The translations under genes and the position numbers were made by a program. Below are positions 5,712-10,864 of a stretch of DNA of 10,864 nucleotides, one piece after another. Origin of the DNA: an uncultured Brevinema sp. (lineage in GTDB: Bacteria; Spirochaetota; Brevinematia; Brevinematales; Brevinemataceae); NCBI GenBank assembly GCA_947040475.1, contig CAMRBT010000035.1, positions 1 through 10,864 of the forward strand, written 5' to 3'. Numbering within the stretch: the first letter of the stretch is position 1; every line of letters begins with the position of its first letter. The notes beneath the pieces were generated by a model. The model did no database searches. It was not told the DNA's origin and saw nothing but the letters and a program-made list of their open reading frames with translations.

Positions 5712-6869
5712 TTATAATGTTTTTATGAAATCATTATATTTTTTAGCCCATTGCTCCATTCCTTTATCAGTAGGATGGATATTATCAGCAGTATCAGGTA
5801 TAAAATTATCTCTTTCCATAAAAAACAGAAGTTTTACATTCTCTCTTCTTAATTCATCAACAACTTCTTTCACTAGTTGTCCCCATTTACCTTCTTCACC
5901 AAGTACTACATCAGCCGTATCTTCAAATTGGGATACCAAAACGATAGGAGTGTATTTATGTTTTGCTCTATAAGCCTTAACCATATATTTTATATTAGCC
6001 TTTCTTTTTGTGTCAACAGTAACAGCACCAAAAATAAGGTCAGCCAAATTAAGAGCTGGTTCTATAAAAAATATTTCGGAAGGTATAGTAGCCATATGAT
6101 CAGCCATGTCTTTACACACAAAGGCTGTACCTGCAAATCCCATATTTATGATTTCTTGTTTTTGTTCAAACATCACTTGGGCAGTATAAGTCAAACCAGG
6201 TCTACTTGCACTAGCTCCTTGTGTTACAGAAGTGCCGTAGATGAGTATAGGTTTTCTTTTGTCTTCGCCAAAGAAATTTCTATCATAAATTTTTGCATCT
6301 GTAGGTATTGTAATTGTAAAATCATCTGCTTTAGTATTTGCCAATCCATTATAAGTTGGAAAAAGTATCATGTATTTTTTCATTGTTCCTGTTGGATTTG
6401 CATAAGAGCCTGATACATCTACACCACTTCCCTCTGTAAAACTTTTTACATAAGTCCATTCTGTTCCTGTTAATGAGTAAAGATCAAATCCTCTCTCATT
6501 TTCATCAGGGACAATACCCCAGCTCGGATTTCGTCTCATTTTAAAATTAACAGCAATATTTTTAGCATCTGTTTCAAAAGCGATATATAAGCCAGCGGAA
6601 TCAAGATATTCTTTTCTTGTATCTCCCCCATTTATCATTTTTCTCATATCTCCATCTGTTGAATTCTCTAAACGTTTGGGTAGTCTAGCATATTGAGAAA
6701 ACATCTCTCCAGCAACATGTTGACCATGTATTGTTAGATCTGAGCCTTTGATTACACCAGTATGTGGTAACGATGGCTCTGGGGTGGGGGTTGGAGTTGG
6801 GGGTGTTACTTCTTTATCCACAGAACAAGCGCCTAAAAGCAATATCATTCCTATATGTAATAATTTCAT
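5712..6869 (-). CDS. SGNH/GDSL-hydrolase lipoprotein, second gene of a tandem pair
   Basis: This 385-residue protein has a lipobox LGAC with Cys15, then a Pro/Thr-rich linker (TPPTPTPTPEP, about residues 22-32). An N-terminal beta-rich region carries GFDLY (about 127-131), a feature of the GxDLY domain that precedes the hydrolase in this branch of SGNH enzymes. The catalytic blocks are all visible: GTSVTQG with Ser214, GF-G with Gly244, Asn274 in ALN, and D-N-I-H-P with Asp362 and His365. This fits an esterase/acylhydrolase of the Lipase_GDSL_3 type acting on the envelope or on exterior glycans or lipids; the substrate is not deducible. AAAGAGGA precedes the ATG at 6869. It lies 36 bases downstream of its paralogue with no terminator between, so it is co-transcribed. 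Confidence 0.85.
   Translation of the reverse strand: MKLLHIGMILLLGACSVDKEVTPPTPTPTPEPSLPHTGVIKGSDLTIHGQHVAGEMFSQYARLPKRLENSTDGDMRKMINGGDTRKEYLDSAGLYIAFETDAKNIAVNFKMRRNPSWGIVPDENERGFDLYSLTGTEWTYVKSFTEGSGVDVSGSYANPTGTMKKYMILFPTYNGLANTKADDFTITIPTDAKIYDRNFFGEDKRKPILIYGTSVTQGASASRPGLTYTAQVMFEQKQEIINMGFAGTAFVCKDMADHMATIPSEIFFIEPALNLADLIFGAVTVDTKRKANIKYMVKAYRAKHKYTPIVLVSQFEDTADVVLGEEGKWGQLVKEVVDELRRENVKLLFFMERDNFIPDTADNIHPTDKGMEQWAKKYNDFIKTL
6781..6803 (+). repeat. G-rich tract opposite the proline-linker codons
   Basis: The plus strand holds runs of 4, 5, 2, 2 and 5 G separated by one to three bases. It is the complement of CCN/ACN codons for the Pro/Thr linker of the SGNH lipoprotein. It is compositionally striking in this AT-rich window, but coding constraint alone may explain it. 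Confidence 0.5.
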
Positions 6870-6905
6870 ATTATCCTCTTTTTATATTAGATTTTATTTT
6901 TAATT

Positions 6906-8084
6906 TTATTTTGATTCGTCAGGTTTAATTGTTTTTAGTATTTCGTTATGTTTATTAGCATATCCTTTCATTCCCTCATCTCCGGGGTGGATATAATCCT
7001 TAGTACCATTGCCTTTTATACCAGGCTCAGGTATGAAGTTATCTCTTGAAAGAAAATATAGATTTTTAATTCCTTCTTTCTGTAATTTTTCAACAACTTC
7101 TTTCATTGCTTCTCCATAAGTCCCTTCTGTACCATTGGCAGCTACCGTCAATCTTCCATCAAATTGAGATACCATAACGATAGGGGTTCTAGGATGTTTT
7201 TTTCTATAAGTTCTAATCATATTTTCTGCATTACGTTTTGATTTTGGTATATCTTTCACCATTTCCATATTCATGGTAGGATCAATAAAAAATACTGCAG
7301 AAGGAATATCAGTTACATAATCAGTCATATCCTTACACATCCAAGCATTTGCAGAAAATCCCATATTTATGATTTCTCTTTCTTGATCAAATAATAAACG
7401 AGAAGTATAAGCTAAACCAACTCTAGTAGGTCTTGTACCTTGTGTAATAGAGGTGCCATAGATGAGGATAGGCTTTCTTTTATCTTCACCAAAGAAATCT
7501 CTATCATAAAATTTTGCCTCTTTAGGAATGGTGAGTGTGAATTCTTCATCTCCAACCCCATTATATAAAGGAAAAATTAAAATATATTTTTTTGTAGTTC
7601 CTGAAACATTATTATAAGTAGAATTTACTTCATAAGGATCCGTGTGATTAACTAAATGAAAATCTTGTACTGATTCCCATTTTCCATTTTCTAAAGAATA
7701 TAAATCAAAACCACTTTCTGTTTCATCATTGGCTTCGGAAGAAGTGTTTCCACCCTTTAAGGTGAAATCAAACTTTATTGATTTTGCATCTGTTTCAAAA
7801 GCAATATATAATCCTGCTGAATCCGTATGCAAACCATGGTCTTTTATATTTTTAAGATCTTGATCTGTAGAAGATTCTAAAGATTTTGGTAGTCTTCCAT
7901 ATTTTGATACTAGACCTTCTTTAGGGACATATTGACCATGTATAGTTAATTGAGATGCTTTTATCACCCCATTGTGTGGTAATGATGGCTCTGGGGTTGG
8001 AGGATTTACTGGCGGTGATACCTCACCTTTATCTACAGAACAAGCCCCTAAAAGCAATATCATTCCTATATGTGATAATTTCAT
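6906..8084 (-). CDS. SGNH/GDSL-hydrolase lipoprotein, first gene of a tandem pair
   Basis: This 392-residue paralogue of the next gene shares an almost identical signal peptide (lipobox LGAC, Cys15), a Pro-rich linker (about 24-35), the GFDLY block (about 125-129) and the hydrolase blocks: GTSITQG with Ser212, Gly242 in NMGF, Asn272 in TMN, and D-Y-I-H-P with Asp363 and His366. All four SGNH residues are present, so it is probably active. It differs from its partner in block II (GFSANA against GFAGTA), in the insertion before the final Asp-His block (about 352-361) and in a short basic/acidic tail. These differences suggest different substrates, but this is inference. An AGAGGA ribosome site precedes the ATG, and a strong promoter sits at 8141-8168. 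The second gene follows after 36 bases. Confidence 0.85.
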   Translation of the reverse strand: MKLSHIGMILLLGACSVDKGEVSPPVNPPTPEPSLPHNGVIKASQLTIHGQYVPKEGLVSKYGRLPKSLESSTDQDLKNIKDHGLHTDSAGLYIAFETDAKSIKFDFTLKGGNTSSEANDETESGFDLYSLENGKWESVQDFHLVNHTDPYEVNSTYNNVSGTTKKYILIFPLYNGVGDEEFTLTIPKEAKFYDRDFFGEDKRKPILIYGTSITQGTRPTRVGLAYTSRLLFDQEREIINMGFSANAWMCKDMTDYVTDIPSAVFFIDPTMNMEMVKDIPKSKRNAENMIRTYRKKHPRTPIVMVSQFDGRLTVAANGTEGTYGEAMKEVVEKLQKEGIKNLYFLSRDNFIPEPGIKGNGTKDYIHPGDEGMKGYANKHNEILKTIKPDESK

Positions 8085-8140
8085 ATTATCTCCTCTTATA
8101 TTATATTTTATTTTTCTATTAATTGTACTGATTAACTATA

Positions 8141-8168
8141 ATTATAAACTAAATCCTTACAAAGTCAA
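8141..8168 (-). promoter_or_regulatory. Promoter of the tandem SGNH lipoprotein operon
   Basis: On the minus strand TTGACT (8163-8168), a 16-base spacer and TATAAT (8141-8146). The leader would be about 50 bases. The stretch from here to the terminator at 8257 shows nothing else that I can support. Confidence 0.75.
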
Positions 8169-8256
8169 TAGCTAATACTTATTCGAGATAATTTTCTTTT
8201 ACTCTATTTATTCCTTGAATAAACTTTAAGTAGGCATTCGCATATCTTCTCTAAGC

Positions 8257-8323
8257 AAAAAAAACCACCCTCTATAATTAAGAAGGCAGTCACTCCTCGC
8301 ACCCGTATGGGTGTGGTTTTTTT
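8257..8323 (-). terminator. Terminator carrying the GC-rich repeat core, copy 2
   Basis: Downstream of the peptide-binding lipoprotein gene (minus strand). Read on that strand, AAAACCACACCC pairs with AGGGTGGTTTT with a two-base bulge, followed by a long U-tract. The core at 8283-8311 matches copy 1 with one base change (GAGG-G to GAGG-A). The remaining loop and 3' arm match the core-less terminator at 4849-4885 instead of copy 1. Confidence 0.8.
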
Positions 8324-8331
8324 GTGAAGAA

Positions 8332-9837
8332 TTAATTTTCGTAAGAAATATCTTTCATTTTTAGGTGCGTTGTAGGGTGAGACTGAAAATTTTTGACATT
8401 TTTCTTGTGTCCTGCAATACCAACTCTATAAATAAGAGGAACATAGGGAAGATCTTTAAAAACGATTTCTTGAATAGTTTTATATAAAGCATCTCTCTTA
8501 TCGGAATCTAATTCTTTTCTAGCAAGATCTAATAATCTATCGGTTTCAGGGTTACTATAAAAAGATCTATTACCAGGAGATCCCATAGCTGAAGAGTGAA
8601 CTAGATTGTAAATGCCATAATCTGCATCTCCTGTAGCCGTTGTCCATCCTAAAACATAGGTGTCGTGTTCGCCATTGGCAGTACCTTCAAGGAAACGACC
8701 CCATTCTAACACTTCTATAGTAGCATCTAAGCCTATTTCTCGAAGATTTGCTTGAATAACTTCAGTAGTTTTTAAGCGAGGACCATCTGTCGTCCATATT
8801 GTTAATTTTGATCCTTGTTTAACTCCAGCCTCTGCTAATAACGCTTTTGCTTTATCTATATTTTGTACTATAGGAGTTAGCCCATCATAGTGTCCTACGA
8901 CTGATTTATGAATTAAAGAATCTGCAGGACTTGCTATCCCAAAATGAACAGAATTAATAATTCCAGGAACATCTAAGGACAAAGCGACAGCCTCTCTCAC
9001 TCTTGGATCTTGCCAAAGAGGATTTTTGCCTTCTTTGAGATTGAACACCAAATATTCTATACTAGCAAGAGGCACTTCTGCTAAAACTAAATCGGGATTG
9101 GATTCTACTCGTTCTTTGTCTACAGGGGCTATATCTAAAGCGATATCTATCTCACCTGTTTCTAAAGCAATCATACGAGAAGATTTTTCAGGGATTATAC
9201 GAAATTCTAGATTTTGCATTTTTGCAGGTTCGCCCCAATAACCATCAAAACGAGTTAGTATGATTTTATTTCCACGAGCCCACTCTTTTAAACTAAAAGG
9301 CCCTGTCCCTATAGGAGTAGTATCAATATTTTCTCCTTGAGATTTTGCTATTTTTTCATTGAGGATACTTGCTGTTGCATGAGTTAAATGAGACAAAATA
9401 GGAGCAAAAGGAGTTTTGAAAACAAGATTGACTGTGAGATCATCAACTATTTTTATATCATCAATAACACTCAAAATATGAGCAATAGCAGGGGAGTCTA
9501 TCATACGCATGATACTATACTTGACATCCTTTGCTGTTAGAATCTCTCCATTATGAAAGGAGACATTAGAACGAATTTTCATCTGTAAAATAGTTGGGGA
9601 AAGGAATTTCCACTCTGTTGCTAATGATGGAACCAGATCACCTGTTTTGTTATCTTTTTCTATCAATCTATCATAGATCTGTGAGGAAACACTTGTAGAC
9701 GGTGTATCATTAGAGCGGTAGGGAAATAGCGTGATAGCGTCTGCTTCTACCCCTATAATTAAAGTGTTTTTTTCTTCTACTTGTTGGGCACAAGAAAGCA
9801 CTAATAGCACACTAAATAACAATCCTATTTTTTTCAT
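8332..9837 (-). CDS. ABC-transporter oligopeptide/dipeptide-type substrate-binding lipoprotein
   Basis: The protein belongs to solute-binding family 5 (OppA/DppA/NikA group): it binds a peptide or similar ligand outside the cytoplasmic membrane and delivers it to an ABC permease. I place the start at the ATG ending at 9837 (501 residues), because GGAGG lies just upstream and MKKIGLLFSVLLVLSC is a clean lipoprotein signal with Cys16; a longer frame to 9876 adds only 13 unlikely residues. Family marks are FHNGE at 94-98 with TAKDVKYS at 101-108, PIGTGPFSLKEW at about 175-186, the YWG at 200-202 and DPRVREAVALSLD further on. The length is normal. No permease or ATPase gene is beside it, so it either feeds a transporter encoded elsewhere or has another sensory role. 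The ligand cannot be told from the sequence. Confidence 0.93.
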   Translation of the reverse strand: MKKIGLLFSVLLVLSCAQQVEEKNTLIIGVEADAITLFPYRSNDTPSTSVSSQIYDRLIEKDNKTGDLVPSLATEWKFLSPTILQMKIRSNVSFHNGEILTAKDVKYSIMRMIDSPAIAHILSVIDDIKIVDDLTVNLVFKTPFAPILSHLTHATASILNEKIAKSQGENIDTTPIGTGPFSLKEWARGNKIILTRFDGYWGEPAKMQNLEFRIIPEKSSRMIALETGEIDIALDIAPVDKERVESNPDLVLAEVPLASIEYLVFNLKEGKNPLWQDPRVREAVALSLDVPGIINSVHFGIASPADSLIHKSVVGHYDGLTPIVQNIDKAKALLAEAGVKQGSKLTIWTTDGPRLKTTEVIQANLREIGLDATIEVLEWGRFLEGTANGEHDTYVLGWTTATGDADYGIYNLVHSSAMGSPGNRSFYSNPETDRLLDLARKELDSDKRDALYKTIQEIVFKDLPYVPLIYRVGIAGHKKNVKNFQSHPTTHLKMKDISYEN

Positions 9838-9859
9838 TTTATACCTCCAAAGATAACTA

Positions 9860-9888
9860 ATCATAGCACAGATCATTTGTTTTGTCTA
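9860..9888 (-). promoter_or_regulatory. Promoter of the peptide-binding lipoprotein gene
   Basis: On the minus strand TAGACA (9883-9888), a 17-base spacer and TATGAT (9860-9865). Transcription would start near 9853, and the short leader still holds GGAGG. It diverges from the promoter at 9953. Confidence 0.6.
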
Positions 9889-9952
9889 TATTCATCATTA
9901 GTAACTGTTGCTTGAATATTGAAATCACGTTTTCTGTATAAGGAAATATCCA

Positions 9953-9980
9953 TTGACTTAAAATAATTACATGATATAAA
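9953..9980 (+). promoter_or_regulatory. Promoter of the frameshifted lipoprotein gene
   Basis: TTGACT at 9953-9958, a 16-base spacer and TATAAA at 9975-9980, followed by the AGAGAGGT ribosome site just before the ATG at 9995. Intact expression signals suggest that the gene broke recently or is still expressed. Confidence 0.65.
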
Positions 9981-9994
9981 ATAGAGAGGTCTTT

Positions 9995-10515
9995 ATGAAA
10001 ATATTAAAAACAAATATCCTATTACTAGTTCTGTTATCCTTATCAAACTGTCAGGGATCTATGTCCCAGACGAACATCTTTATATTTGGGATTCTTCAAA
10101 AGGTGTTATATTTGTTTTATCAACTTCAGAGCAAACATTCAAACCCTCTTCTCAAAGTCTCATACAATATGTTGACCAAGCAGAAGATATTGTATTTAAT
10201 AATATACATATTTATAATACTGATAAAAAAAATAGAATAAAAAAAATGGGGACAAGAGGGATTCCTAAAGAAGAGGCTAATTCTTCCGGAGATTTTATGC
10301 ATGCAAATGAAAACACTTCGTATAATGATACAGAAACAGATAAAAATAAGATAGAATATTATCCTATGAGTACTCAAGGAGTATATTCTAGACAGGATAC
10401 AGCTACTGATCCTATAGATATTCTAGCTAATAATTCTCAATATACTTTTGTTTCTCCTCCTGAGTATACTTTTGTTCCTGGTAAAAACTACTATCGTGAT
10501 CCACAAGAGTCGTAG
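9995..10515 (+). pseudogene. Lipoprotein gene interrupted by a one-base frameshift
   Basis: The reading frame from the ATG at 9995 encodes a lipoprotein signal, MKILKTNILLLVLLSLSNC, with Cys19 as the likely lipidated residue, and then becomes nonsense-like, ending near 10240. The rest of a plausible protein is in the frame one base earlier: GIYVPDEHLYIWDSSKG and onward, open without a stop from before 10021 to the TAG at 10513-10515. That frame has no usable start of its own; it has a stop at 9982-9984, and its first ATG is only at 10246. The two halves join neatly if one G is added to the GGG at 10054-10056 (giving C-Q-G-I-Y-V), which predicts a 173-residue lipoprotein. The mature part is hydrophilic, rich in Asn/Asp/Thr, with a repeated YTFV motif near the C-terminus. 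Family unknown. Mutation, sequencing error and -1 slippage are the alternatives. Confidence 0.75.
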
Positions 10516-10532
10516 ATAAACACACTAATCAT

Positions 10533-10586
10533 AAAAACCACCCCCATACGAGTGCGAGGAGTGATGCCTTCATTATGGGGTAAAAA
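10533..10586 (+). repeat. GC-rich repeat element, copy 3 (degenerate terminator)
   Basis: Copy 3 reads in the same sense relative to its upstream gene as copies 1 and 2. Its core (10544-10570) has several substitutions and a one-base deletion. The arms ACCCCCAT and ATGGGGT still pair, but no U-tract follows on the plus strand, so it is a poor terminator in that direction. On the minus strand a short T-run follows. Confidence 0.7.
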
Positions 10587-10666
10587 TAGGAACTAAAAGC
10601 CCTTAATTATTAAAACTCTTAGATTTACAAAGACTTTCACTATTTCGAATCACAAAAATCAAATAG

Positions 10667-10697
10667 AAAACCCCCACTAAAATAGTGAGGGTTTTTT
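10667..10697. terminator. Bidirectional terminator between convergent genes
   Basis: AAAACCCCCACTA pairs with TAGTGAGGGTTTT with one mismatch, and an A-run/U-run flanks it on both sides. It can end the frameshifted lipoprotein transcript (plus) and the envelope-protein gene at the right edge (minus). Between copy 3 of the repeat and this hairpin I see nothing else. Confidence 0.85.
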
Positions 10698-10711
10698 GTA
10701 ATTATTATATT

Positions 10712-10864
10712 TTATTTATTAAGGCCGAAAGAATATCCAAAAATCAATAATGTTTTGAATTCTCCAGCATCAGCAATACTTGTGATCTCTCTATAGACTT
10801 CTGTGGATCTCCAATTAAATCCTGTAAATGTGTTTCTCCAAGCAAAATAAAATCCATTAGGCAT
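10712..10864 (-). CDS. C-terminal end of a small envelope protein, paralogue of the 3784-4320 gene
   Basis: The open frame from the right edge to the TAA at 10712-10714 encodes 51 residues ending GYSFGLNK. It contains YFAWRNTFT, EFK and GYSFG, which line up with YVAWRNNFT, EFK and GYDFG at the end of the 178-residue protein encoded at 3784-4320, with an extra segment of about a dozen residues between the first two blocks. The edge codon happens to be ATG, but by comparison with the paralogue most of the gene lies outside the window. It probably has a signal peptide and a small barrel-like fold too; this is inferred only from the paralogue. Confidence 0.75.
   Translation of the reverse strand: MPNGFYFAWRNTFTGFNWRSTEVYREITSIADAGEFKTLLIFGYSFGLNK

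Noticed and set aside
5877..6413. Plus-strand frame of 178 codons inside the second SGNH gene
   Set aside because: The opposite strand encodes a protein with complete SGNH motifs. The plus-strand translation is Ser/Cys/Phe-rich, typical of a shadow.
7972..8175. Plus-strand frame of 67 codons spanning the SGNH signal-peptide region and promoter
   Set aside because: It is the complement of the Pro-rich linker and AT-rich upstream DNA, with no initiation signal.
9838..9876. A 13-residue N-terminal extension of the peptide-binding lipoprotein
   Set aside because: It would bury the lipoprotein signal, lacks its own ribosome site and overlaps the likely promoter; GGAGG favours the ATG at 9837.
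10126..10377. Minus-strand frame of 83 codons opposite the frameshifted lipoprotein
   Set aside because: Hydrophobic low-complexity translation of AT-rich antisense DNA, without a ribosome site; the plus-strand frame has protein-like composition.
3155..10586. The three repeat copies as a CRISPR array
   Set aside because: The copies are kilobases apart, in both orientations, and at gene ends, with no regular spacers.

Overview
The window is AT-rich bacterial chromosome, gene-dense with short intergenic gaps. Five genes encode N-terminal lipoboxes ending in Cys, and several more encode ordinary signal peptides or proteins that look like outer-membrane beta-barrels. This points to a double-membraned, low-GC, lipoprotein-rich bacterium. 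A spirochaete is my best guess, but no rRNA or other strong taxonomic marker is present, so this is only an inference.

Layout, left to right. (1) Bases 1-1422, minus strand: a KtrA/TrkA-type potassium-channel regulator followed one base later by thiamine-monophosphate kinase (thiL), which runs off the left edge. (2) 1574-3118, plus strand: a 514-residue exported, probably outer-membrane protein with a TTG start and a very good sigma70-type promoter. (3) 3155-4320, minus strand: thiol peroxidase (tpx) and, upstream of it, a small exported envelope protein whose last codons overlap the tpx promoter. (4) 4481-5641, plus strand: two tandem, very short genes for paralogous secreted peptides (45 and 46 aa), a terminator, then an unrecognised lipoprotein. 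(5) 5712-8084, minus strand: two tandem paralogous SGNH/GDSL-hydrolase lipoproteins from one strong promoter. (6) 8332-9837, minus strand: an oligopeptide-type ABC-transporter substrate-binding lipoprotein with no transporter genes beside it. (7) 9995-10515, plus strand: a lipoprotein gene broken by a one-base frameshift just after its lipidated Cys. (8) 10712-10864, minus strand: the 3' end of a paralogue of the small envelope protein of region 3.

Most of the window is devoted to the cell surface: lipoproteins, signal peptides, barrel-like proteins and a peptide-binding protein. Thiamine diphosphate synthesis, potassium regulation and peroxide defence are the only recognised housekeeping functions.

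Three features are most worth a second look. One is the pair of secreted micropeptides, which share an N-S-Y-P-A-x-E-D-R-F-G block and an almost invariant signal peptide but differ in the mature N-terminal half. The second is a GC-rich repeat of about 30 bases embedded inside terminator hairpins at three places, while an otherwise near-identical terminator at 4849-4885 lacks it. The third is the frameshifted lipoprotein gene. All intergenic gaps are shorter than 300 bases.
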